A DNA stretch of 64,000 nt from Limnospira fusiformis SAG 85.79 (GTDB lineage: Bacteria > Cyanobacteriota > Cyanobacteriia > Cyanobacteriales > Microcoleaceae): NCBI RefSeq assembly GCF_012516315.1, contig NZ_CP051185.1:2655403-2719402 (forward strand). Direction: 5' to 3'. Every line of letters begins with the position of its first letter. Positions within the stretch are counted from its first letter, which is position 1. The position numbers and the translations under genes are program-made. The notes beneath the pieces were generated by a model that saw only the letters and a program-made list of their open reading frames with translations, was not told the DNA's origin and ran no database searches. Below, one piece after another: positions 55,503-64,000 of this stretch.

Positions 55503-57290
55503 CTAAGAGTCTGGGGGGGCACAAGCCACCCGAAAACCGTAGTTGCTGCCGAGGAAGTCCGGGACGAGCCAGTGGCGGAAGGCACAACGGCAGTTTCCGG
55601 GATGGCTGCTCCACGAACCGCCGCGCAGCACGCGCCTTTCTTCGTTTTTCAAAAGATTGACTAAACGTTCAACAGGGTTTTGAGAAGGATTATCGTTACC
55701 ATCCCACACACCACCATCCGAGGGCGCACCAGTGTAGCTGTCGTGCCAGGGGTCAGCACACCACTCCCAAACATTCCCGTGGATACCATACAAGCCAAAG
55801 GCGTTGGCGTGTCGAAATTTGCCGACGGGGGTGGTTTGTTCGCGGTAGGCTCCCTTCGGTCCCGAGCTATAGGTGTAGTTGCCATTGTAGTTGGCGAGAC
55901 CCGTCGTCAGCGTATCACCGACGTGAAAGGGGCTAGTGGTTCCGGCGCGGGCTGCATATTCCCACTCGGCTTCACTGGGCAATCGGTAGGGTTTGCCGAT
56001 TCTTTTCGAGAGGCGGGCGCACCACTCGATTACATAATACCATGAAACTCTTTCAACGGGAAGATTTAATCCTTTAAATCTTGAGGGGTCTAGGCTCAGG
56101 TCCCGTTGGAGTTTGGGGAAACTAGCCACTTGTCGCCATTGTTCTTGGGTAACCGGATATTTCCCCATGAGGAAGGGTTTAATCGTGACTCGATGTTGGG
56201 GTCTTTCAGTATTAGAACTTCCAGCTTCACCACTCGGCGCACCCATGATAAAGGTTCCCCCCGGAATTAGCACCATCTCCAGGGTTACACCGTTTCCCAG
56301 GTCTTCGATAATACATTCAGCCTGACCGCGACTGCGGTTAATTTTTCGGCCATTTGAGTTGACGGTAACGATGTCAAATTCAAACTTCTGGGTTGGGTTT
56401 TTTTGACCATCAGAAGATGGCTGTAAATCTGCCCAAACTTCGGCTACAGATTGATAGCGTTTTTTAAAGACTGTCTCAACCAAACGGTCTAAGATTTTGC
56501 CTAATTTATCACTCACCTGATTGTCATTTAAATGCTCACGCCACACCCATTGTGCTTCTAAGGGGTCATATAAATCTGACGGACTCACTTGGGTTAGCAG
56601 GTATAAACAAGTCACCCCTAAACTATATAAATCACTCCCATATTGAGCTTTTCCCATAGCTTGTTCCGGGGCGCAATATGCCGCCGAACCGATAACCGTT
56701 CCGGTGACGCTAAGAGATGTGCGCTGCACCTGTTTAGATGCTCCAAAATCCACTAGGACTAACTTGTTATCACTGGCGCGTCTAATGATGTTTTCGGGTT
56801 TAATATCCCGGTGAATTACTTGATTTTGGTGGACGAAATCCAAAACTGGCAATAAATCCTCTAGCAGCGAAATGATTTGATTTTCGGTAAAAGCGCCTTG
56901 ATTATCTAACTCCTGTTGTAGGGTGTTTCCGGCGATAAATTCCTGAACTAAATATTGACGGCTATCAGCGGTAAAATAAGCCAAAAGTTCCGGGATTTGC
57001 GGATGTTTGCCGAGGAGTTCTAAACGTTGGGCTTCTTGGTCGAATAATTGGGCGGCTTTTTGTAGGGTAGCGGTTCCTTGCGCCTGGGGAAGGAATTGCT
57101 TAATCACACAGGGAGGTTTAGAAGGTTTGAAGTCATCGACGGCGAGAAATGTGCGTCCTAAGCCACCTTGTCCAAGGATGCTTTTAGCATAGTAGCGTTC
57201 TACCAGTCGGAGTTTACTACCACATTTTTGGCAAAACTGGCAACCTTTGGGGTTGCTGTGGAGGCAGTCTGGGTTCAGACATTGGCTCAT
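55503..57290 (-). CDS. Ser/Thr kinase - FGE-sulfatase-like fusion, copy 2
   Basis: 595 residues from ATG 57290 (MSQCLNPDC); 13 upstream codons are also open but not shared with the other copies. Domains: zinc ribbon (Cys4, Cys9, Cys20, Cys23); Hanks-type kinase with GQGGLG (about 40), Lys in CVIKQFLP, HRDIKPENI and DFGASKQ; linker with TQKFEFDIVTVNS; C-terminal FGE-sulfatase/C-type-lectin-like domain (VLIPGGTFIMGAPSGEAGSS, YRLPSEAEWEYAARAG, GNVWEWCADPW, RVLRGGSW). Such kinase-FGE fusions in cyanobacteria can be targets of DGRs. The variable end likely binds ligands, and the kinase may signal (inference). Cytoplasmic; no signal peptide. Confidence 0.88.
   Translation of the reverse strand: MSQCLNPDCLHSNPKGCQFCQKCGSKLRLVERYYAKSILGQGGLGRTFLAVDDFKPSKPPCVIKQFLPQAQGTATLQKAAQLFDQEAQRLELLGKHPQIPELLAYFTADSRQYLVQEFIAGNTLQQELDNQGAFTENQIISLLEDLLPVLDFVHQNQVIHRDIKPENIIRRASDNKLVLVDFGASKQVQRTSLSVTGTVIGSAAYCAPEQAMGKAQYGSDLYSLGVTCLYLLTQVSPSDLYDPLEAQWVWREHLNDNQVSDKLGKILDRLVETVFKKRYQSVAEVWADLQPSSDGQKNPTQKFEFDIVTVNSNGRKINRSRGQAECIIEDLGNGVTLEMVLIPGGTFIMGAPSGEAGSSNTERPQHRVTIKPFLMGKYPVTQEQWRQVASFPKLQRDLSLDPSRFKGLNLPVERVSWYYVIEWCARLSKRIGKPYRLPSEAEWEYAARAGTTSPFHVGDTLTTGLANYNGNYTYSSGPKGAYREQTTPVGKFRHANAFGLYGIHGNVWEWCADPWHDSYTGAPSDGGVWDGNDNPSQNPVERLVNLLKNEERRVLRGGSWSSHPGNCRCAFRHWLVPDFLGSNYGFRVACAPPDS
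55539..55610 (-). other. DGR-type variable region, copy 2
   Basis: 24 codons after RGGSW: SSHPGNCRCAFRHWLV then PDFLGSNY. Invariant codons with the other copies are TGC CGT (Cys-Arg), CGC (Arg) and CTC (Leu), all without A; the flanking GGTTTTCGGGT is A-free as well. Confidence 0.8.
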
Positions 57291-57416
57291 AATCAGGATG
57301 GTTATTGATACCTGATTGTACGTTACCATAAATGCCGAAAATTAACCGGCTTTTCCACAGAAACCCGGTTTCGCCGGGGGAAGTTGGGTTTCGCTGCGCT
57401 CCACCCAACCTACATA

Positions 57417-59207
57417 CTACATACTAAGCGCACAGGCTACCCGGAAACCGTAGCTGACGTTGAGATCGCCCGAACCGCCACTGAAGCGGTAGCCAGAACG
57501 GCAGTAGTCAGGATTACCATACCACGAACCGCCGCGCAGCACCTTGGTGTCTTTGCTTATCAAAACGTTTACTAAATCACCAACATATATATGCTGACCA
57601 TCCCACACTCGCCCGTCCGAGGGAGCGCCACCATAGCCTTCGTGCCAGGGGTCAGCGCACCATTCCCAAATATTCCCGTGGATATCATACAAGCCAAAGG
57701 CGTTGGCGTGTTGAAACTGACCGACGGGGGTGGTTTTTTGGTGGTAGACTCCCTTCGGTTCTGAGCTATATGTGCAGTTGCCATTGTAGTTGGCGATGTC
57801 CGTCGTTAGGGTATCACCGACATGAAAGGGGCTATTGGTTCCGGCGCGGGCTGCATATTCCCACTCGGCTTCACTGGGCAATCGGTAGGGTTTGCCCATT
57901 CTTTTCGAGAGTCGGGCACACCACTCGATCGCATCATACCATGAAACTCTTTCAACCGGAAGATTTAATCCTTTAAAATTTGATGGCTCTGGGTAAAGGT
58001 TCCATTTGAGTTTGGGGAAACTAGCCACTTGTCGCCATTGTGCTTGGGTAGCCGGATATTTCCCCATTAGGAAGGGTTCAATAGTGACTCGGTGTAGGGG
58101 TCTTTGATTATTATTACTTCCCGCTTCACTACTCGGCGCACCCATAATAAAGGTTCCCCCCGGAATTTTTACCATCTCCAGAATCACACCATTTCCCAGG
58201 TCTTCGATAATACATTCAGCCTGACCGGGACGGCGGTTGATTTTTTGTCCATTTGAATTGACGGTAACGATGTCAAATTTAAACTTCTGGGTTACCGGTT
58301 GGGGAGTTTGGCGGGTGGGCGGTTTCCCATAATATCGCCGTAAATCTTCCCAAACTTCCTCTACAGATTGATAGCGTTTTTTAAAGACTGTCTCAACCAA
58401 ATGGTCTAATATTTTGCCTAATTTATCACTCACCTGATTGCCATTTAAATGCTCCCGCCACACCCATTTTGATTCTAAGGGGTCATATAAATCTGACGGA
58501 CTGGCTTGGGTTAGCAGATATAAACAAGTCACCCCTAAACTATATAAATCACTCCCATATTGAGGTTTTCCCATAGCCTGTTCTGGGGCGCAATATTCCG
58601 CCGAACCGATAACGGTTCCGGTGACGCTAAGAGATGTGCGCTGCACCTGTTTAGATGCTCCAAAATCCACTAGGACTAACTTGTTATCACTGGCTCGTCT
58701 AATGATGTTTTCGGGTTTAATATCCCGGTGAATCACTTGATGTTTGTGGACAAAATACAAAACTTTCAATAAATCCTTGAGCAGGGAACTGATTTGATTT
58801 TCGGTAAAAGCGCCTTGATTATCTAACTGCTGTTGTAGGGTGTCTCCTTCGATAAATTCCTGAACTAAATATTGACGGTTATCAGCGGTAAAATAAGCCA
58901 AAAGTTCCGGGATTTGGGAATGTTTGCCGAGGAGTTCTAAACGTTGGGCTTCTTGGTCGAATAATTGGGCGGCTTTTTCTAGGGTAGCGGTTCCTTGCGC
59001 CTGGGGAAGGAATTGTTTAATCACACAGGGAGGTTTAGAAGGTTTGAAGTCATCCAGTGCCAGAAATGTGCGTCCGAACCCGCCTTGTCCGAGGATGCTT
59101 TTAGCATAGTAGCGTTCTGCCAGTCGGAGTTTACTGCCACATTTTTGGCAAAACTGGCAATCTTCGGGGTTGCTGTGGAGGCAGTCTGGGTTCAGACATT
59201 GGCTCAT
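57417..59207 (-). CDS. Ser/Thr kinase - FGE-sulfatase-like fusion, copy 3
   Basis: 596 residues, complete. Differs from copy 2 in the linker (RRYYGKPPTRQTPQPVTQKF) and in parts of the kinase (SLLKDLLKVLYFVHKHQVIH). All kinase motifs are kept (GQGGFG, HRDIKPENI, DFGASKQ). The FGE-like half reads MVKIPGGTFIMGAPSSEAGS and GNIWEWCADPWHEG. The end is ALSM instead of AL, adding three codons. It lies between copies 2 and 4 in the same direction, each with its own leader, so they are probably separate transcription units. Confidence 0.9.
   Translation of the reverse strand: MSQCLNPDCLHSNPEDCQFCQKCGSKLRLAERYYAKSILGQGGFGRTFLALDDFKPSKPPCVIKQFLPQAQGTATLEKAAQLFDQEAQRLELLGKHSQIPELLAYFTADNRQYLVQEFIEGDTLQQQLDNQGAFTENQISSLLKDLLKVLYFVHKHQVIHRDIKPENIIRRASDNKLVLVDFGASKQVQRTSLSVTGTVIGSAEYCAPEQAMGKPQYGSDLYSLGVTCLYLLTQASPSDLYDPLESKWVWREHLNGNQVSDKLGKILDHLVETVFKKRYQSVEEVWEDLRRYYGKPPTRQTPQPVTQKFKFDIVTVNSNGQKINRRPGQAECIIEDLGNGVILEMVKIPGGTFIMGAPSSEAGSNNNQRPLHRVTIEPFLMGKYPATQAQWRQVASFPKLKWNLYPEPSNFKGLNLPVERVSWYDAIEWCARLSKRMGKPYRLPSEAEWEYAARAGTNSPFHVGDTLTTDIANYNGNCTYSSEPKGVYHQKTTPVGQFQHANAFGLYDIHGNIWEWCADPWHEGYGGAPSDGRVWDGQHIYVGDLVNVLISKDTKVLRGGSWYGNPDYCRSGYRFSGGSGDLNVSYGFRVACALSM
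57450..57521 (-). other. DGR-type variable region, copy 3
   Basis: 24 codons after RGGSW: YGNPDYCRSGYRFSGG then SGDLNVSY. This is the only copy with TCT GGC instead of TGT GCC after the Cys-Arg, closer to the CRSANR form I recall for published DGR templates. Confidence 0.8.
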
Positions 59208-59637
59208 AATCAGGATGGTTATTGATACCTGATTCTACATTACCATAAATGCGGAAAATTAACCGGCTTTTTCACAGAAACCCGGTGGCTCACGGCTGGC
59301 TGGGAAGTTGCGTTTCGCTGCGCTTCACCCAACCTACTAAAGCGCACTGCCACATTTTTGGCAAAACTGGCAATCTTCGGGGTTGCTGTGGAGGCAGTCT
59401 GGGTTCAGACATTGGCTCATAATCAGGGTGGTTATTGATACCTGATTTTACATTACCATAAATGCCGAAAATTAACCCGCTTTTTCACAGAAACCCGGTG
59501 GCTCACGGCTGGCTGGGAAGTTGGGTTTCGCTGCGCTTCACCCAACCTACAATGGGGAAGTTGGGTTTCCCTGCGCTTCACCCAACCTACAATGGGAAAG
59601 TTGGGTTTCCCTGCGCTTCACCCAACCTACTAAAGCG
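59208..59637. other. Leader region with a truncated fifth kinase copy
   Basis: Contains the leader and hairpin repeats and, at 59346-59421, a fragment whose minus strand encodes MSQCLNPDCLHSNPEDCQFC and ends after the zinc ribbon, followed by another leader (59422-59520). This is the N-terminal stub of a further kinase-FGE copy, cut at a hairpin repeat. Three more hairpin repeats follow before copy 4. Confidence 0.75.
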
Positions 59638-61404
59638 CTAAAGCGCACAGGCTACCCGAAAACCGAAGTTGTGGAGGAGGTTGCCCGGGTAGGCACTGTT
59701 GCGGCTGGCACAACGGCAGAATACAGGAAGGTTAGACCATGAACCGCCACGCAGCACTCTCCGGTCTTTGCTTTCCAAAAGTTTGACTAAATTGTCAACA
59801 TCTATATCCTGACTATCCCACACCGTACCATCCGAAGGCGCACCATTGTAGTTGTCGCGCCAGGGGTCAGCGCACCACTCCCAAACGTTCCCGTGGATAT
59901 CATACAAGCCAAAGGCGTTGGCGCTTTGAAACCGACCGACGGGGGTGGTTTTTTTGCGGAAGACTCCCTTGAGTCCTGAGCTATAGCTGTAGTTGCCATC
60001 GTAGTTGGCGAGGTCTGTCGTCAGGGTATCACCGACATGAAAGGGGCTAGTTCTTCCGGCGCGGGCTGCATATTCCCACTCGGCTTCACTCGGTAATCGG
60101 CAGGGTTTGCTGATTACTTTTGAGAGGCGATCGCACCATTCCACCACATCATACCATGAAACTTTTTCAACGGGAAGATTGAATCCTTTAAATCTTGAGG
60201 GGTCTAGGCTCAGGTTTCGTTGGAGTTTGGGGAAACTAGCCACTTGTCGCCATTGTGCTTGGGTAACCGGATATTTCCCCATTAGGAAGGGTTTAATCGT
60301 GACTTGGTGTTGGGGTCTTTCAGCATTAGAACTTCTAGGTTCACCACTCGACGCACCCATAATAAAGGTTCCTCCCGGAATTAGCACCATCTCCAGAGTT
60401 ACACTATTTCCCAGGTCTTCGATAATACATTCAGCCTGACCGGGACGACGGTTAATTTCTCGACCCATTGAATTGACCGTAACGATGTCAAATTTAAACT
60501 TCTGGGTTGGGGGTTTTGGACTATCATCAGATGGCTGTAAATCTGCCCAAACTTGGGCTACAGATTGATAGCGTTTGTTAAACACTGTCTCAACCAAACG
60601 GTCTAAGATTTTGCCTAGTTTCTCACTCAACTGATTGTCATTTAAATGCTCACGCCACACCCATTGTAATTCTAAGGGGTCATATAAATTCGACGGACTC
60701 ACTTGGGTTAGCAGGTATAAACAAGTCACCCCTAAACTATATAAATCACTCCCATATTGAGGTTTTCCCATAGCTTGTTCCGGGGCGCAATATGCCGCCG
60801 AACCGATAACCGTTCCCGTGACGCTAAGAGATGTGCTATGCACCTGTTTAGCCGCTCCAAAATCCACTAGGACTAACTTGTTATCACTGGCGCGTCTAAT
60901 GATGTTTTCGGGTTTAATATCCCGGTGAATTACTTGATTTTGGTGGACGAAATCCAAAACTGGCAATAAATCCTCTAGCAGCGAAATGATTTGATTCTCG
61001 GTAAAAATTCCTTGATTGTCTAACTCCTGTTCTAGGGTGTCTCCTTCGATAAATTCCTGAACTAAATATTGACGGTTATCAGCGGTAAAATAAGCCAAAA
61101 GTTCCGGGATTTGGGAATGTTTGCCGAGGAGTTCTAAACGTTGGGCTTCTTGGTCGAATAATTGGGCGGCTTTTTCTAGGGTAGCGGTTCCTTGCGCCTG
61201 GGGAAGGAATTGTTTAATCACACAGGGAGGTTGAGAAGGTTTGAAGTCATCCACTGCCAGAAATGTGCGTCCGAACCCGCCTTGTCCGAGGATGCTTTTA
61301 GCATAGTAGCGTTCTGCCAGTCGGAGTTTACTGCCACATTTTTGGCAAAACTGGGAACCTTCGGGGTTGCTGTGGAGGCAGTCTGGGTTCAGACATTGGC
61401 TCAT
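59638..61404 (-). CDS. Ser/Thr kinase - FGE-sulfatase-like fusion, copy 4
   Basis: 588 residues, complete, with HRDIKPENI and DFGAAKQ (Ala for Ser after DFGA). The zinc ribbon lacks the third Cys-like position seen in copy 2 (EGSQFC). FGE-like motifs are MVLIPGGTFIMGASSGEPRS, CRLPSEAEWEYAARAG and GNVWEWCADPWRDN. The upstream gene boundary is the leader repeat at 61405-61490. Most likely the same function as copies 2 and 3 with a different ligand-binding surface. Confidence 0.9.
   Translation of the reverse strand: MSQCLNPDCLHSNPEGSQFCQKCGSKLRLAERYYAKSILGQGGFGRTFLAVDDFKPSQPPCVIKQFLPQAQGTATLEKAAQLFDQEAQRLELLGKHSQIPELLAYFTADNRQYLVQEFIEGDTLEQELDNQGIFTENQIISLLEDLLPVLDFVHQNQVIHRDIKPENIIRRASDNKLVLVDFGAAKQVHSTSLSVTGTVIGSAAYCAPEQAMGKPQYGSDLYSLGVTCLYLLTQVSPSNLYDPLELQWVWREHLNDNQLSEKLGKILDRLVETVFNKRYQSVAQVWADLQPSDDSPKPPTQKFKFDIVTVNSMGREINRRPGQAECIIEDLGNSVTLEMVLIPGGTFIMGASSGEPRSSNAERPQHQVTIKPFLMGKYPVTQAQWRQVASFPKLQRNLSLDPSRFKGFNLPVEKVSWYDVVEWCDRLSKVISKPCRLPSEAEWEYAARAGRTSPFHVGDTLTTDLANYDGNYSYSSGLKGVFRKKTTPVGRFQSANAFGLYDIHGNVWEWCADPWRDNYNGAPSDGTVWDSQDIDVDNLVKLLESKDRRVLRGGSWSNLPVFCRCASRNSAYPGNLLHNFGFRVACAL
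59665..59736 (-). other. DGR-type variable region, copy 4
   Basis: 24 codons after RGGSW: SNLPVFCRCASRNSAY then PGNLLHNF. Retains the most AAC codons (four), so it may be the copy closest to the template. Confidence 0.8.
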
Positions 61405-61806
61405 AATCAGGATGGTTATTGATACCTGATTCTACATTACCATAAATGCGGAAAATTAACCGGCTTTTTCACAGAAACCTGATTTATCACGGCTGGGGAA
61501 GTTGGGCCCGGCTGCGCTTCACCCAACCTACAATGGGAAAGTTGGGTTTCCCTGCGCTTCACCCAACCTACAATGGTACACTGGAGAAGTTGGGCCCGGC
61601 TGCGCTTCACCCAACCTACAATGGTACACTGGAGAAGTTGGGCCCGGCTGCGCTTCACCCAACCTACAATGGTAGGGGAAGTTGGGCCCGGCTGCGCTTC
61701 ACCCAACCTACATATTCGCCTAACCTACAATGGGAATGGACAATTGACGACTAATTGGCGATAATCTAGTGGTGAACATTAATCCTCTGCTGGGAAAAGG
61801 CTTTTT
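61405..61806. repeat. Leader plus cluster of dispersed hairpin repeats
   Basis: After one kinase-type leader come five copies of GGAAGTTGGGCCCGGCTGCG or its GGGTTTCCCTGCG variant with TTCACCCAACCTACAATGG, at about 61497-61715. Two units are separated by the same TACACTGGAGAAG link. No gene. The sequence before 61807 supplies a weak Shine-Dalgarno (GGGAAAAGG). Confidence 0.7.
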
Positions 61807-62709
61807 ATGCTTACCCTTGAAACTTTATTTGATGAAGGGTTTTATTTGGCACAAAATCAGGACGTTAAAGATGCGATCGCTAACGGGGTTTTTGAGACCG
61901 CCTTTGAGCATTTTTCTCGCTATGGACAATTTGAAGGACGAACACCTAACCCGATTTTTGATGGGGAATTTTATCTGGCACAAAATCCCGATATTCAGTC
62001 GGAAGTAGAGGCGGGAATTACCACTGCAGCGGCTCATTTTGTTAATATTGGACAAACGGACAACCTCAGCCCTAATCCCTTTTTTGACCCGGTTTTTTAT
62101 CTACAACAAAATCCTTCAGTCGCTCAGGGAGTAGCTAACGGGGAATTTACGGCATTTGAGCATTTTTTCAAAATCGGACAATTTCAGGGGTTGAACCCTA
62201 GCGAGTCCTTTGATACGGAGTTTTATCGCGATCGCAATTTTGATGCTGTTCAGGGTATAGAAGAAGAGATAATTGGCAGCCTTTTTGAGCATTTTTTTCG
62301 GTTTGGTTCGCCGTTGGGGAGGTTGGGCGCACCCCCACAGTTCGGCGATGACCTCAGTAATGCGATCGCTTTAGATACTCTCTTGGGAAGTCGGACTATA
62401 GTTAACTCGGTTACGGATGATAACCCGGTCAATATTTATGAATTTATCATTCCCAATAATGGCAGTGAGTTTAGCCTATTTCTGCACGGTTTAAAAGCGG
62501 ATGCTAATGTGGATTTAATCCAAGATTTTAATCAAAATCAAGCGGTTCAACCTGATGATATTATCGCCTCTTCAAATAACCCGGCTTTGGCTACAGAATC
62601 TATTGAGATTGACCTATTGCCACGGGGAACCTACTTTGTGCGGGTTTCTCAGTTTCAGGGGGAAACTATTTATGCCTTGGAATTGTCAGCCATTCCCCTG
62701 GATATTTGA
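61807..62709 (+). CDS. Repeat protein with C-terminal PPC-like domain
   Basis: 300 residues. Four about 45-residue repeats: LFDEGFYLAQNQDVKDAIAN, IFDGEFYLAQNPDIQSEVEA, FFDPVFYLQQNPSVAQGVAN and SFDTEFYRDRNFDAVQGIEE, each followed by A.EHF...GQFEGR-type sequence. This motif (FDxxFYLxQNPDV ... HFxxxGxxEGRxP) is common in cyanobacterial surface or secreted repeat proteins. The last about 110 residues (DDLSNAIALDTLLGSRTIVN to GTYFVRVSQFQGETIYALEL) look like a pre-peptidase C-terminal (PPC) domain. No N-terminal signal peptide. Its 3' end is duplicated many times downstream. Confidence 0.75.
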   Translation: MLTLETLFDEGFYLAQNQDVKDAIANGVFETAFEHFSRYGQFEGRTPNPIFDGEFYLAQNPDIQSEVEAGITTAAAHFVNIGQTDNLSPNPFFDPVFYLQQNPSVAQGVANGEFTAFEHFFKIGQFQGLNPSESFDTEFYRDRNFDAVQGIEEEIIGSLFEHFFRFGSPLGRLGAPPQFGDDLSNAIALDTLLGSRTIVNSVTDDNPVNIYEFIIPNNGSEFSLFLHGLKADANVDLIQDFNQNQAVQPDDIIASSNNPALATESIEIDLLPRGTYFVRVSQFQGETIYALELSAIPLDI

Positions 62710-64000
62710 ACCCAAGGGGTAACTGATAATTATTAATTATTAATTATTAATTATTAATTATTAATTATTAACGGGGAACCTACTTTGTGCGAGTTTCTCA
62801 GTTTCAGGGGGAAACTATTTATGCCTTGGAATTGTCAGCCATTCCCCTGGATATTTGAACCCAAGGGGTAACTGATAATTGTTAATTATTAATTATTAAT
62901 TATTAATTATTAACGGGGAACCTACTTTGTGCGAGTTTCTCAGTTTCAGGGGGAAACTATTTATGCCTTGGAATTGTCAGCCATTCCCCTGGATATTTGA
63001 ACCCAAGGGGTAACTGATAATTATTAATTATTAATTATTAATTATTAATTATTAATTATTAACGGGGAACCTACTTTGTGGGTTCGGGTTTCTCAGGGGT
63101 TTCAGGGGAAACTATTTATGCCTTGGAATTGTCAGCCATTCCCCTGGATATTTGAACCCAAAAACTGTTAATTATTAATTATTAATTATTAATTATTAAT
63201 TATTAACGGGGAACCTACTTTGTGCGAGTTTCTCAGTTTCAGGGGGAAACTATTTATGCCTTGGAATTGTCAGCCATTCCCCTGGATATTTGAACCCAAG
63301 GGGTAACTGTTAATTATTAATTATTAATTATTAATTATTAATTATTAACGGGGAACCTACTTTGTGCGAGTTTCTCAGTTTCAGGGGGAAACTATTTATG
63401 CCTTGGAATTGTCAGCCATTCCCCTGGATATTTGAACCCAAGGGGTAACTGTTAATTATTAATTATTAATTATTAATTATTAATTATTAACGGGGAACCT
63501 ACTTTGTGCGAGTTTCTCAGTTTCAGGGGGAAACTATTTATGCCTTGAAATTGTCAGCCATTCCCCTGGATATTTGAACCCAAGGGGTAACTGTTAATTA
63601 TTAATTATTAATTATTAATTATTAATTATTAACGGGGAACCTACTTTGTGCGAGTTTCTCAGTTTCAGGGGGAAACTATTTATGCCTTGGAATTGTCAGC
63701 CATTCCCCTGGATATTTGAACCCAAGGGGTAACTGATAATTATTAATTATTAATTATTAATTATTAATTATTAACGGGGAACCTACTTTGTGCGAGTTTC
63801 TCAGTTTCAGGGGGAAACTATTTATGCCTTGGAATTGTCAGCCATTCCCCTGGATATTTGAACCCAAGGGGTAACTGTTAATTATTAATTATTAATTATT
63901 AATTATTAATTATTAATTATTAATTATTAATTATTAATTATTAACGGGGAACCTACTTTGTGCGGGTTTCTCAGTTTCAGGGGGAAACTATTTATGCCTT
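62622..64000 (+). repeat. Minisatellite made of the amplified gene 3' end plus heptanucleotide runs
   Basis: The last about 85 coding bases and stop of the preceding gene (from ACGGGGAACCTACTTTGTGC at 62622), with about 20 following bases, are repeated about ten times with a period of roughly 140-170 bp, to the window end. Units are joined by runs of the heptamer AATTATT (4-10 copies). Each unit keeps the frame GTYFVRVSQFQGETIYALEL to a TGA but has no start codon. One unit (about 63062-63160) is rearranged. No gene is visible in this stretch. Confidence 0.9.

Noticed and set aside
53009-61422. Numerous plus- and minus-strand frames inside the kinase-FGE genes
   Set aside because: They repeat at the same place in each paralogue because they are alternative readings of the same coding sequence.
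62622-64000. CRISPR array
   Set aside because: The spacers are not unique: units are duplicated gene ends joined by AATTATT runs. No cas genes, and no short dyad repeats with unique spacers anywhere in the window.
1-64000. Additional tRNA or rRNA genes
   Set aside because: Apart from ssrA and the att-like fragments, no cloverleaf or rRNA-like sequence was recognised by eye; a covariance-model search would be needed to be certain.

Overview
The window reads as a filamentous cyanobacterial chromosome. It has psaE (photosystem I), ndhO (cyanobacterial NDH-1), cruF (carotenoid glycoside pathway), a Tab2-type protein, an SLH/OprB porin, a one-piece cyanobacterial tmRNA and many GCGATCGC (HIP1) octamers. 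The tandem Uma2 genes, kinase-FGE genes and heavy repeat load suggest an Arthrospira/Limnospira-like genome; that genus call is inference.

Layout. 1-11075: twelve tandem, almost identical Uma2 (DUF820) nuclease-like genes that differ mainly in the number of 21-bp heptad repeats; the three with disrupted frames are units 0, 1 and 4. 11108-13984: fumC, smpB and a Tab2 homologue. 14543-20920: an iron-linked block (porin, cruF, FutA-like binding protein, FutB-like permease) with two Fur-box-like sites. 21200-22798: gpmI. 23101-24802: an IS607-type element with a dead tnpA and an open tnpB. 24830-29903: repeat-rich lipoprotein, MORN protein, psaE, mutM, ndhO, mdh. 30047-30438: ssrA (tmRNA), whose 3' end is the target of an 18.0-kb integrative element (30417-48446) bounded by a 33-bp direct att repeat.

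The ssrA element has about 0.9-kb inverted repeats around a phage-like cargo. One leftward operon carries an AAA+ ATPase and a PD-(D/E)XK nuclease. A second leftward operon holds large proteins of unknown, possibly structural, role. A rightward operon carries a receptor-fibre-like protein with an S74-type chaperone end. The tyrosine recombinase gene lies between perfect 94-bp inverted copies of the attachment region, so the element holds an extra, uncut, inverted attP. Next to it are a second recombinase gene broken by a 14-bp tandem duplication and a group II intron inserted at the end of that module's arm repeat.

52860-61404: four kinase-formylglycine-enzyme-like fusion genes plus a truncated fifth. 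Their last about 24 variable codons differ almost wholly in the first two bases of NNC codons, the signature of adenine mutagenesis by a diversity-generating retroelement (DGR). No DGR reverse transcriptase or template repeat is visible here, so they would be targets served in trans. 61807-62709 encodes a repeat/PPC-type protein whose 3' end is amplified into a minisatellite running off the window.

Core metabolic genes are intact while the accessory regions hold many single-base indels and nonsense codons. This points to real decay or recoding there rather than uniformly poor sequence, although the long tandem arrays could also contain assembly errors.
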